NCBI GenBank assembly: GCA_030704615.1
Contig: CM060731.1
Span: 74,630,756 to 74,690,755, forward strand
Origin: Takakia lepidozioides
Lineage: Eukaryota > Streptophyta > Takakiopsida > Takakiales > Takakiaceae
Length of the DNA stretch: 60,000 nt
Direction of reading: 5' to 3'
Shown here: in pieces, positions 8,645 through 19,069 of the stretch
Numbering within the stretch: the stretch's first letter is position 1
How the letters are laid out: each line of letters opens with the position of its first letter
The notes under the pieces: model-generated
Told to the model about the DNA's origin: nothing
Seen by the model: the letters and a program-made list of their open reading frames with translations, nothing else
Database searches by the model: none
Made by a program: the position numbers and the translations under genes

Positions 8645-10446
8645 ATGAACCGTGGGAAACACGGGATGCAGGGACATGCTGATTCTGATGACGAGGAGGA
8701 TTGGGCTGAGTTTGGGCAGGGGCCTAATGAAAGGGAGAACAATACGGATCATGAAGGTGGTGTGGAGGCAGAAATTCAACGAGCATTGCCGGAAGCTTTT
8801 GAGTTTGCGGATGCAAACAGGGAGGATCCGATTAATGGTGGAACTCGGGCCGAAGATAGCCCCAACGAGGAAGAATCCATGGACAATGCAGAGAATGCAG
8901 AGAATGGCCCAAACCTGAGGCACGGAGTTGACCCCAACTACGATACGCTATTTCGACAATCTTAGTGTAAACTCTACGAAGGGAGCTCGATCAAGTTACT
9001 TTGCACTTGCTCAACTTTGTGCACACCCCACAAGTGCACCAATGGCTTTGTGGATGAGCTTCTTGGATTGTTGCGCAAAAGTTTTTTGCCGAAACAGAAT
9101 TTTCTGCCGAAAACTAATTATGAAGCTAGAACTATGATTGCGAAGATGGGATTGCAGTACACCCAGATCCATGCCTGCGAGAAAGGTTGTGTACTCTTCC
9201 GTGGGGAGAATGAAAAAGCAGAATTTTGCTCGGAGTGCAAGACGTTGCGTTACATTCCTGGTCATGGGACTGTACCCAAAAAAATACTACGATATTTTCC
9301 TATCATCCCAAGGTTGAAACGCATGTATCGATGCAAATCAATCGCGCACCTTATGACATGACACTTCAGACATAAGAGTCGGGATGGATTGGTTCGACAT
9401 CCAGCTAATAGCAAAGCCTGGGCCCACGTTGACTCCACATTTGCGGATTTTGCTTCAGAACCACGAAATGTAAGATTTGGATTAGCCCTAGATGGAGTAA
9501 ATCCATACAGTGCTCAATCCGCGAGTTGGAGCACATGGCCCATCCCATTGGTCAAGTATAATTTGCCTCCATGGTTGATGGCAAAGAAGTTTTTCGTCAT
9601 GTTAGCACTCCTTATCCCTGGAAAGGATCTGTTACAACTGCGAACATTGATGTGTATTTGATGCCCCTAGTAGAGGAGCTACAGGAATTGTGGAGAGGCA
9701 TCATAGCTTACGATGTTTCCCAAGCTCTCCAACAACGCCAATTCTTGCTACGGGCATTGCTGCTATGGTCAATCCATGATACCCTGCATATGGCTTGCTC
9801 GCGGGTCAGGTTACTAAAGGTTATGCTGGTTGTCCAGCCTGTGGATTCACAGCATTTACATGCATGTTCAAAGACTGTGTTCCTAGGCCATCGGAGATTT
9901 CTTGGCCACAACCATCTGTATAGAAGATCAAGATTGTTCAATGGTGTTGTTGAGCATAAAGTGGCTCCACAAACGCAGACGGGAACACAAATAAAGAAAC
10001 GTGCAATTGATCTGATTGCATGGATAGCAGCAGGGGGGAAACCAGATACGCCATCAGACCCTTCCAAATCTCACGGATTGAAGCGATTATCAATCTTATA
10101 TGCCTTGCCTTACTGGGAGGGCCTCCTCATACGGCATACGTTTGATGCTATGCATTGCGAGAAGAACTTTGCAGAGAATATCATTAAGACTATTTTTGGG
10201 GAAAAAGATACATTGAAGGTTTGGCGTGATCTTGAATTACTTGGGCTGCGTCCATCAATGTGGTTGCAACGACATCCAAACAAGGTAGATACGTTAATCA
10301 TGCCTCCTGCTCCTTATGTTCTGACTGAAGCTGAGTTGAAAGTTTTCTTGGACACTGTGCGAAACCTTAAAGTACCCACAGGATACGCATCAGCTTTCAA
10401 AAAACACGTGGTAAAGAAAAAAACTATATGGCATGAAATCACATGA
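8645..10446 (+). pseudogene. tnp2-like CACTA transposase (broken)
   Basis: Frame 8645-8965 is an acidic N-terminus. Frame 9017-9361 has the tnp2 Cys-rich region (IHACEKGCVLFRGE, EFCSECKTLRY, PRLKRMYR). A TGA at 9359-9361 replaces the Trp of the usual MxWH motif. Frame 9389-9661 holds NVRFGLALDGVNPYS and STWPIPLVKYNLPPW. Frame 9571-10446 holds VYLMPLVEELQELW and FDAMHCEKNFAENII. Between about 9780 and 9920 the homologous residues (KGYAGCPACGFTAF) are in another frame. The transposase would cut and paste the element. It cannot be made from this copy without correcting several lesions. Confidence 0.85.
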
Positions 10447-10521
10447 TTACCATGTGTTCATGCACCAAATTTTACCGCTGGCTATTCGTGGGCTCATGGC
10501 AACAGGTGTGCGCACTACAAT

Positions 10522-12001
10522 TTGCGAGTATGTCGTGTATTTAGGAGGTTGTGTGCAAAAGTAGTGAATCCTGCAGAGTATGAGGAGTTGAAACATGAAG
10601 CAATTGTTACTCTCTGTCTAATGGAGAAAGAGTTCCCACCATCATTCTTTGATGTGATGACACATCTGCTTCTCCACCTAGTGGATGAGCTCGATTTATG
10701 TGGTCTTGTGGCATCACGTTGGATGTACCCCATGGAGCGGGCATTGAAAGAAATGAAGGGGTACGTCCGGAACATGGCAAAACCCGAGGGCAGCATGGCT
10801 CAAGGATACATTTTTTATGAAGCTCTAGGATTTTGCACGGAGTATATGGCAGGATATGATGGAACTGCACGAAGGGTGTGGGATGCAGATGAGGAAGAAT
10901 CTGTGGCCGGCGTAGTTTTGGAAGGAGCCGGCAAACCTCGGAAATTGGGTGACTTGCATGCTATTGTACACGATTACATCATTCAAAATCATCCAAGCAT
11001 ATCCAATATGTTGAAGTAAGTCCACACCCTTTCAGATCTGAATATTTTGTTGATTTGATCTTTTTGTACTACCCCATGCTTAGTCTGTGTTGGCTAAATA
11101 GCCTCGACATTTTGTGCCAGGAAATATGAAGAGGAGTCCACACAAATGGATGATTGTCCTCCATTTGCTGCTTGGCTGCCAAATGCTGTACGGGAACATC
11201 TATCTGGAATTCAAGAACATGTGCTTGAAGATGGCGTACGACAAGAATTACTGGATCTTTCAAGACCCCCATCATATTATGCCTTGACATACAAGAGTAT
11301 GTCAGGATATGGCAACCATTACAGGGCTACATCCCCATGCATGAACACATTGAGTATGGCATCCTTTGATTGTGGAGTCTCATCAGTTTTCAAGCATGAG
11401 ACGGAATCTGTACGGTATGTGGGTCTTATCAGGGAGATTTTGCAGATTGACTGTGGCACTACACGGCCTGTACATAGTGTTTTTGTGCTCCTGGGTACGG
11501 GCCCAAAATGTGGGTCGTCAACCCAGATCAATGAAGGAAGATGATTGTGGCTTCACGTTGGTCAATTTCAATCAAATGACACCACCCTCTGAACAGCCTT
11601 TTGTATTGCCAGTATAGGTTGATCAAGTTTTTTTCTCTGAGTGTGTGAAGGAACGACAATGGAAAGTTGTATTGGAGAAGAGCCCCCGATCACGGAGAGT
11701 GGTGTGTGATATCTCAATTTCTATTGATGATCTAAGAAGAGTTGAAGGCTTGTTAGCTCCACAACAACTACAAGAGACATTGACTACTGGCCGAACTCAC
11801 AACCGAATTCAGACAGTGACACCAGAGCAGCTGGCCTCATTGTACCGACCCCCATACCGACGACGCGAGGTACAACCCCCAGTTGACCAGCAGGTCTGTC
11901 ATGAAGACACAGATACCTCCACCGACGTTGAGGCTATGGTCAGTGATGATGACACAGATACCTCCATATTCACAGAGATGGATTCAATCGATGGCAATTA
12001 G
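10522..12001 (+). pseudogene. DUF4218-DUF4216 part of the CACTA transposase gene
   Basis: DUF4218 is recognised from DLCGLVASRWMYPMERALK and KPEGSMAQGYIFYEAL (10522-11015). A GTAAGT donor at 11016 and a TTTTGTGCCAG acceptor ending 11120 join it in frame to KYEEESTQMDD, so a 105-nt intron is likely. DUF4216 follows: SVRYVGLIREILQIDC, GFTLVNF, PFVLPV, DQVFFSE-like, then RQWKVVLEKSPRSRRV. The downstream frame 11645-12001 ends with repeated DTDTS acidic motifs. Small frame changes at about 11540 and 11617 break the reading frame. The molecular role of these two domains is not known to me beyond their association with CACTA elements. Confidence 0.75.
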
Positions 12002-12609
12002 ATATGCTACCCTTGTGCATGTATTACCTGTCATTCCAAATAAATGTACTCTTCTGTCCCCATGTAGTCACATTTTTTTGGGTACCAACTGTCAATGAAC
12101 ATTGATATTCAAATATGCTCACAATTCCTCCATGCTATAAGCTGTTGTGATCAAGCACTAGTGAATTGGCCACTAGTAGGGCCATTTATTCATATCCAGA
12201 TTGTAAAACATTGGCACCCAGAAGTTGGGAAGTGACCAAGTCTGGCACTTCACCATTCTACACTTCTAATATCTTCCAGTGTGCAACTATTAGTACTGAT
12301 TTCATTGCTGGCAACCTGCAGTAATATCCCTATATCAAAAAAATCCCATACCCACATCCTTGGGCCTTTGTCTAGCTTCAACTACAACAACATATTGCCA
12401 CATTTGGCATACATCTACGCCAGGGCAATATCCAGACTGATATTGGTACAATTCACGCTTTGATCCTGTCAATTCTCCTTTGTAGAGTTGTAGACGGGGT
12501 GGCATGCATAGCAATATCCTGCAAACGTGGCCCTGTGCATCTTCACCCCTTCTACCACTCTGAATCGCTCGCATCTGTTGTCGCCATTGAGTGGTCAGAT
12601 TGTTGAGAG
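12002..12609. other. Intergenic sequence left of element A
   Basis: No gene recognised. Together with 24693-25013 it formed one continuous stretch before element A inserted at ACCTG. Confidence 0.5.
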
Positions 12610-12614
12610 ACCTG

Positions 12615-13780
12615 TGTTAGAGGACTATCTGGGACTTAGACACTTATACGGGATTGTGGGGGTACCTTAATTTTTGCACAAACTGAGAACAACATGAGCC
12701 TTAGGGGTGACAGCAGCGCACTTTAGAGGGGGGTTACACAGCCCGTCACAGCCAACACAGCCCGTCACAGTCATCACAGCCAACACAGCCCGTCACAGTC
12801 GTCACAGCCGACACAGCCAAACACAGTCAACACAGCTCGTCACAGCCCGACACAACCCATCACAGCCAACACAGTCCGACATAGCCGACACAGCCAAACA
12901 CAGTCAACACAGCTCGGCACAGCCCGACACAGCCCATCACAGCCAACACAGCCCCGTCACAGCCGACACAGCCATACAGCCAGTCACAGCCCGACACAGC
13001 CAAACACAGTCACACAGCCAGTCACAGCCCGACACAGCCGGTCACAGCCGGTCACAGTTTCACACAGCCAATCACAGCCCGACACAGTCACAGCCCGTCA
13101 CAGCCATACACAGCCAGTCACAGCCCGAAACAGCCGTCACAGTCTGACACAGCTGTCACAGTCATAGGGAACGGTTATCATGACAGGGAACGACTGTGGG
13201 GAATAGCATCTGCCGGGGAACATGTAATTCACGGAGGACGGTTAGTGAAGGAAAACGGTTAGAACAGGGGGGAAGGGATAAAGCGGGCAGCGGAGACAAG
13301 AGGAGGAGCACTTGTTGGGGGAGACTTCGGACATCACTGGGGAAAAGGAGGAGAGAGCGTATCTCTGAGCAGAAAGATGGAGAGCACGGAGAAGGAGGAG
13401 GATCTGTTGATGCTTAATGATAGCAAGCAGTAGAATTATAATATAGAGCAGATTAGAGACTCTAGGACTTTAGCCTGATACTTGATAGATATTAATCTGA
13501 TACACACTTCATACTCACACTGTGTAGAGAGATCTGAGTGAAGCTGTGGAATGAATGGATGAGTTGATGGAGCAATCTGATACTTAATTACCAGCAGTAA
13601 GGTAACTAGCTAACATGAACGCGGGAAGGAAAACAAATAGGAAACACCCCCATGATAAACTAGCTGTAGGTCATGACTGATTGTTCTGAGCGGGCTGAGT
13701 ACTTAGAGATTTCCAACTCTTCTATCTTGGAGTTTCCGCCTCGGATAGCGAAGGGATGGGTGAGTAAAAGCCGCGCGACA
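12615..13780 (+). repeat. 5' LTR of element A
   Basis: 1166 bp, TGTTAGAGG...GCGCGACA. A tract of CACAGCC-type repeats fills about 12722-13165. The distal part, AGTACTTAGAGATTTCC to the end, is strongly conserved with the other three LTRs in the window. Open frames inside it (rich in Ser-Gln-Pro-Thr) are products of the tandem repeat. Confidence 0.95.
12722..13165. repeat. CACAGCC-type minisatellite in the 5' LTR of element A
   Basis: Dozens of copies of CACAGCC or CACAGTC separated by two to five variable bases. Equivalent tracts lie at 23706-24092, 25128-25325 and 37166-37330 in the other LTRs. Their differing lengths account for most of the LTR length differences. Confidence 0.9.
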
Positions 13781-13802
13781 TTTGGCGACCATACTGGGGA
13801 AC
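13781..13802 (+). other. Primer-binding site of element A
   Basis: TTTGGCGACCATACTGGGG immediately follows the LTR. The TGGCGACC start is what a minus-strand primer site pairing with a tRNA 3' CCA end should show. Element B has the same site. The tRNA was not identified. Confidence 0.7.
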
Positions 13803-13844
13803 TGAGTCATGAACAACCAGATGTGACAGGCATCTGGTGGGATC

Positions 13845-14369
13845 ATGGTGGTTGGAGGATTAAAGAAATTTGAAGTGAATCAAATTCCCTGTGAAACGAA
13901 GGAAGAAAGATTGTCCAAACAATTCTTTCAAAGGTTCTTGGAATTGCCAGACGGTTGTAAAGAAAATATTCTTAAGCGAGTGCATGATGCTGATCCGGAA
14001 TGGGGTCTGGAGAAAGGAGTGATAAAGATTTATCAGGTGGCCTGTAGAGGAAGAGCACGTTGGTTACCAACATTGGTATATGTGATAGCATTGCTATCCA
14101 TTAAGCGAGTAGAGTTTGAAGGCTGGGAGGAAAGAAAAGTGAATGTTTATACTCATATGGATGAAGAGCTTGTATCGGTAAGAAATTGGATTCCAAAGGA
14201 TATTTTGTGGATCAAACTCACACCAAGAACAGCTTTTCAGACTTGTTTGCCATATGGTTATATGGTAACGGAGACTTCCAGTATAGCCAGAGGTACATTG
14301 AAGCTGGAAAGAAACCCAGGCATATATGAGAGATATTACAAGAGAGAATTTTGGTTGTTGCCACACTAA
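13845..14369 (+). CDS. Element A ORF1, upstream of gag, unknown function
   Basis: 174 codons from ATG to TAA. A conserved counterpart in element B (25972-26513) supports coding, and similarity starts slightly upstream of this ATG at GIWWDHGGW, so the true start may be earlier. Visible stretches include KQFFQRFLELPDGCKENIL and RARWLPTLVYVIALLSIKRV, the latter weakly hydrophobic. Some Tat-lineage elements have an extra ORF before gag; homology to those could not be judged by eye. Confidence 0.65.
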   Translation: MVVGGLKKFEVNQIPCETKEERLSKQFFQRFLELPDGCKENILKRVHDADPEWGLEKGVIKIYQVACRGRARWLPTLVYVIALLSIKRVEFEGWEERKVNVYTHMDEELVSVRNWIPKDILWIKLTPRTAFQTCLPYGYMVTETSSIARGTLKLERNPGIYERYYKREFWLLPH

Positions 14370-14390
14370 AAGAAATGAAAGATATGGGAC

Positions 14391-15179
14391 ATGAGTGATG
14401 AAAGAGAAGCTAGACTCCAAAGATATTCAGCAAAAAGAGAAAGTTATCTGAAAGCTCATTATCCATACCTGTGGGAGAGAGGAATAGACATTGGGGAATC
14501 ATCTGGACCTCTCACACCATTGAAATCAGGGAGTACATCACCTATACCAGAGGAGCTAGAGTTGGATACCACACCTTCTTTTTCTTTGCAAGAAAGATTA
14601 AGGGACTTGGCAGAGGAAGAGAGAAGATCAACCACAGGTGAAAGATCTGAGGTACATCCCTGGATAAAAGATTTGGCAGAAATCTTTGATAAGAGTTGGC
14701 ATGGAACACCAAGAGCAGGAACTCCAGTTTCGGGAGCAGAAGAGGAGGATGCAGAACCAGCGGAGAGTTCAAAATCTCCAACATTATTACAAAATAGTTA
14801 CATGAGTGAAGAAGAAGAAGAAAACCAAGGAAAGAAATTGGAAGATGAGGAATATGAAGAAGTAGACCCAGCAGCTGAGGTTGAGACTACAACCAGGACA
14901 TCCCAACCCGTTGGACCTGGATCAAGTGGAGCACTTGGATCACAGGCCAATGAAGGTGTCGGCTCAGAGGGATCAGGCGAAAGACCTGGATCTGGCTCTG
15001 GGGGGACAGGGATTGTGGAAAGTAGTGCAACTGAGGCTGGGAATACTGTGAATATAGAAAGGCCAGGAACAGGAAGGGTTCAGGGGCCAGTAATTGGTGG
15101 AAGAACCACCACAAATACTACAGGTCCACAAGGACCAGCATCAGCCAAAGGCCAACAACTGTCAGGGGGCAGAGTGTAG
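14391..15179 (+). CDS. Element A ORF2, acidic low-complexity protein before gag
   Basis: 262 codons starting MSDEREARLQRYSAKRES, then a strongly acidic middle (EEEEENQGKKLEDEEYEEV) and a Gly/Ser/Thr-rich tail. It ends shortly before MALQPTRAK, where the gag homology begins. In element B the same protein is frameshifted into two frames (26536-27350). It could be the N-terminal part of gag separated by a stop, as the Gly-rich tail runs directly into the gag region. No known domain was recognised. Confidence 0.6.
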   Translation: MSDEREARLQRYSAKRESYLKAHYPYLWERGIDIGESSGPLTPLKSGSTSPIPEELELDTTPSFSLQERLRDLAEEERRSTTGERSEVHPWIKDLAEIFDKSWHGTPRAGTPVSGAEEEDAEPAESSKSPTLLQNSYMSEEEEENQGKKLEDEEYEEVDPAAEVETTTRTSQPVGPGSSGALGSQANEGVGSEGSGERPGSGSGGTGIVESSATEAGNTVNIERPGTGRVQGPVIGGRTTTNTTGPQGPASAKGQQLSGGRV

Positions 15180-15181
15180 GG

Positions 15182-16313
15182 TGCAGATGGCGTTACAACC
15201 AACACGGGCTAAAACCCTTTTCCGATATATTCAGGGAAAGGGGATCCTGATGTACACATTAGCCAATTTGAGCACATGTGTATAGTGAACAATGAGAATG
15301 GCGATGATGCCAAGATGAGACTGTTTCCGTGTTCACTTATAAAGAAAGCCAGTGAATGGTATGCAAGATTCCCTGATAATCATTTCCTAACCTGGAATGG
15401 CTTGAGTACAGCATTCCGAAAAAGGTTCAGGACCAGTAAAACTGAGGATGAAGTGTATGGGAGTTTACAGCAGCTGAAGCAGAAGAAGCATGAAAATGTT
15501 GAAGAGTATATGGAGAAAATGGAGTTGATGATGAAAAAGTTGGCTGCTATACTAGCACCAGGATTGCAGAAGGCTTGGTTTGTGAATGGACTAAGGCCAG
15601 AGTTGCAAAAGAAAGTGGATATGTTACCCCATAATACAGTGGAGGAGGCATTTGAAACTGCAAACAGAATTGAGCAATTGGGAATGCTCAGGAGAGAGAA
15701 AAGAGATGATGAGGACTCTGAGGATGAGTCAGATGAAGAAGAAGAGCAAGAACTAAAAAGGAAGAGTAAGAGAAAGGAGAAGTTGAAGAGGGATAACTAT
15801 GAAAAAAGATTGGAAGAAATCTTGAAGAAGTATGCCACAGAGGTTGCAACACATTGGAGGAAGGGTGCATGGTGTGCAAAGTGCCAGAATGAAGGCCATA
15901 CCACCACAGAATGCCACATGAAGGAGAAACACTATACTATCTGTAAAATGGATAACCATTCTACTGAGAATTGTTACTACAACAGAAGGACAGCTGCAAG
16001 AGAACCTAGGCAAGTAAGGGTGCATCAGGTGCAGCCCCAGCCAAGAAGAAACAATGATCAGGACCACTATGGTAGGTTTGGTGGTTATAACAATGGCATG
16101 GAAGGGAGAGGTAATTCAAGAGGAAATTACCAAAGAAATTCCAGAGCCAACTATCAGGGTAATCCAAGGGGGAATTACCAGCTCGGGAATCAGGATTACA
16201 GAAATAATCCAAGAACAGACCAAGGGCGAGGACCCAATGGTGAAGAACTATGTTACTATTGTAATCAGCCAGGACATCGCAGGGCAGCCTGTTCATTCTG
16301 GATAAGACACTAG
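15182..16313 (+). CDS. Gag of element A with three CCHC zinc knuckles
   Basis: The main frame is 15276-16313. A frameshift near 15220-15270 separates it from the N-terminal MALQPTRAK. The retrotransposon gag core is seen in LIKKASEWYARFPDN and SLQQLKQKKHENVEEYMEKM. An acidic/basic linker follows (SEDESDEEEEQELKRKSKRK). Three zinc knuckles of C-x2-C-x4-H-x4-C form follow: CAKCQNEGHTTTEC, then CTIC or YTIC...C (its first Cys is Tyr in this copy), then CYYCNQPGHRRAAC. Between them are RGNYQ repeats. Gag packages element RNA into cytoplasmic particles. Confidence 0.9.
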
Positions 16314-16639
16314 AATGAGATGAGAGCTCCTGTGAATGAGGGCCCAGTGGTGGCAGCTCACATGGTTAGGCCATGTGTTGTACCAGAAGTAAGTACAATG
16401 ATAGTAACCAAAAGCAAAGCCAAACTAATACCTCCAGTAGCTGAGGAAGATGATGATAATGAAGATGGCAGTGATAAGCCTGAAGAAGTACTGATATTCC
16501 TGTGGCAGATTCCTCTGATTCTGATGGAGAAGAAGAAGTGAGTAAGGATGAAAGGAAGAAAGAAGATGCAGACATGCAAAGTAATGAAGGACTTTGGCTG
16601 AAGTAATATGCCAGACCAAAAAGAGAGATTACCATTGGA

Positions 16640-17227
16640 CAACTATTGGCTGTGGCACCTTATTGTAGGCACAGGCTGTATCAAGCAATCAATCGAATTG
16701 CCCAGGAGACAGGAAACACAGACCTGAACAGCAAGGTGACCAGTTATAATGTGAAGCCGGAAGGGCGAGAAACAGTCATGGACTTTGATGATTCTATGCC
16801 AATAATCCAATTGAGAATTGGAAGCACAGAACTAACTGATGTACTGATAGATGGAGGTTCTGGAGTAAATATCATGACAGACCAATTAAGAAAGAAGCTT
16901 GGTCCAAGTAACATGAAACCAGCCCCATTTACAGTAACAATGGCAGATCAAAGAAGTGTACAGCCATTGGGATTAATAAGAGGAGTTAAGATACAAATAC
17001 AGAAGATGATATTTATGATCACAGTAACTGTGTTGAAGATGGATGAAGTCATGAAGGCTTACTCCTTATTATTAGGACGTCCGTGGCTGAAACAAGCCAA
17101 GGTGTCTCATGATTGGAATTTACAGTTATTGACTGTGCAGGATGGGTTGAACAAGATACAAATCACCACTAAGAAATCTGAAAGTACTATCTGCTACAAG
17201 AAGACCAAGAGGGGTCAGAGAGTATGA
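16640..17227 (+). CDS. Retropepsin-like protease of element A
   Basis: Open frame 16646-17227. The active-site motif is LIDGGSGVNIM, the DGGS form seen in plant Tat/Athila-type elements, with a second-half motif LLLGRPWL. The domain would cleave the Gag-Pol polyprotein. A frame change and stop codons between 16313 and 16646 separate it from gag. Frames after 17227 are broken until 17424. Confidence 0.85.
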   Translation, partial: QLLAVAPYCRHRLYQAINRIAQETGNTDLNSKVTSYNVKPEGRETVMDFDDSMPIIQLRIGSTELTDVLIDGGSGVNIMTDQLRKKLGPSNMKPAPFTVTMADQRSVQPLGLIRGVKIQIQKMIFMITVTVLKMDEVMKAYSLLLGRPWLKQAKVSHDWNLQLLTVQDGLNKIQITTKKSESTICYKKTKRGQRV

Positions 17228-17423
17228 TTGGAAAGCAGGACTGGATGAGGAACAGGAAGCTACTTTGTTCTCTACACACCCAGAGTGGGAACAGGTTGCA
17301 GAGATGCGGCTGGAAAGCCTAAGTTGTTTAAGAGGTATCTGCTGTGGTGTAGTGACAGCAACACCAACTGAAGAGGAAACCAGCAGTTACCCATAAAATT
17401 TCTATGAAGAAAAAGAAGGAGAA

Positions 17424-18806
17424 ATGGAAATCCTAGAGGAACCAGCCACTGTGAGCTTACAGGATGAAGTGGTGATTGGTTGGACAATCACAGCTGATGA
17501 GCAGGTAAGGGAAGTGAATGTGGGAACTAAAGAGGAACCAAGGATGGTGAAAGTAGGAGCTGATTTGGAGCCGGAATTCTTTGAAGAAGCTAAGAGCTTG
17601 TTCATCAAATACAGAGATGTATTTGCTTGGAGCTATGAGGATCTAAAAGGGATACCACCTGAAGTCTGTCAGCATAAGATTGAACTGGAACCAGGGTCAG
17701 TACCAATCAAGCACGCGAGGTACAGAATGAATCCCAACTACGCACAGAAGGTTGGAGAAGAGATCAAGAAGTTGGTTGAGGCTAAGTTATATACCCAATA
17801 GAGTATACAACTTGGTTGTACCCATTGTATAGTTCCCAAGAAGAATGGTAAACTAAGAGTATGTTTGAACTACAAGAAGCTGAATGTACGAAGAAAGATC
17901 CTTTCCCTTTGCCATTCACAGAAGCAGTATTGGACACTGTGGCAGGCCATGAGATGTACTCATTCATGGATGGCTTCAGTGGTTATAATCAAGTGCAAGT
18001 GGCAGAAGAAGATCAAGGAAAGATAGCTTTCATCATAGATTGGGGTGCTTATGCATACAAAGTCATGCCCTTTGGACTTTGTAATGCACCAGCAACCTTT
18101 CAGAGAGTAATAAGTGAATCTTTTCATGAGTATCTGGATGATTTCATGCATGGTTCTTGGATGATTTCAGTGTGTACAGCTAAGAATGAGCACTTGCATA
18201 AATTGGAGTTATGTCTGGCCAGATGCAGGATGAGAGGTCTGGGCTTGAATCCAGAGAAGTGTACTTTCTGTGTGAACTCAGGGGTGCTTCTGGGACACAT
18301 TGTGTGTAAGAAGGGACTTCTTGTGGATCCCAGGAAGACAGAGTCCATTATTACAGAAGATTTGTCAAAAGGTATGCACAAATAGCAGCACCATTGAGCA
18401 AGCTTCTGAAGAAAGATGCAGTGTTTGCCTGGACAGCTGAATGTCAACAGGCGTTTACACTGTCAGTAACAACTACACCTGTGCTGATTAACCCTCACTG
18501 GCATGTAGTATTTCATGTTCACTTGCGATGCATCAGGAGAAGTGTTGGGAGCGGGTGTTAGCCCAGAATGTTACAGGAAATATAGATTCACCTGTGTACT
18601 ATGCTAGCAGGTTGATGAACAGTGCTGAAAGGAACTATAGCACAACTGAAAGAGAAGCACTGGCAATGATTTATGCAGTCAAGAAATTCAGGCATTACCT
18701 ATTGGGAAGAAAGTTTATGTTTTATGTGGATCACCAGGCTCTGATATATCTGGTGAACAAACCTTTGATAAGTGGAAGGATAGCGAGGTGGTTAAATCTT
18801 GCATGA
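17424..18806 (+). pseudogene. Reverse transcriptase and RNase H of element A (broken)
   Basis: Frame 17424-17798 has FAWSYEDLKGIPPEV and YRMNPNYAQKVGEEIKKLV. Frame 17861-18385 has MYSFMDGFSGYNQVQ, VMPFGLCNAPATFQR and EYLDDF. RT catalytic aspartates are present at YLDD. After PRKTESI about 70 bp present in element B (30586-30650) are missing. RNase H is in 18528-18806: YYASRLMNSAERNYSTTERE and VDHQALIYLV. Three or more frameshifts make the copy non-coding as a whole. Confidence 0.88.
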
Positions 18807-19069
18807 GTTTGAGTTCGAAGTTATTTACAAGCCTGGCCGTTTGCATCTTGTAGCAGATCATTTGTCACGACTAACAACAGGAGAGGTGCCACATGAGTGG
18901 ACGATCAGTTACCTGATGCGAGTTTATTTGTAATGGAGGTGCAAGGAAGTGCAGATGAATGGTTAGATTGGCAGTGGCCAATCAGATACTACCTTACTCA
19001 TGGTCAATGCCCACCTAGTTATGGTAAGGAGCAGAGGAAGAGAATTGCTATCAAGCTTTACCTTATACT

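Larger units (their letters stand above)
8645..12001 (+). mobile_element. Decayed CACTA (En/Spm) DNA transposon
   Basis: A tnp2-type transposase is followed by DUF4218 and DUF4216 segments, the usual layout of plant CACTA elements. The coding frame is interrupted by at least three frameshifts and one Trp-to-stop change. Terminal inverted repeats starting CACTA and a 3-bp target duplication were looked for and not found with confidence; CACTAGTGAA near 12149 is a weak candidate for one end. Confidence 0.8.

Noticed and set aside
12707-13147. 146-codon Ser/Gln/Thr/His-rich frame
   Set aside because: Lies inside the 5' LTR of element A and is a translation of the CACAGCC minisatellite.
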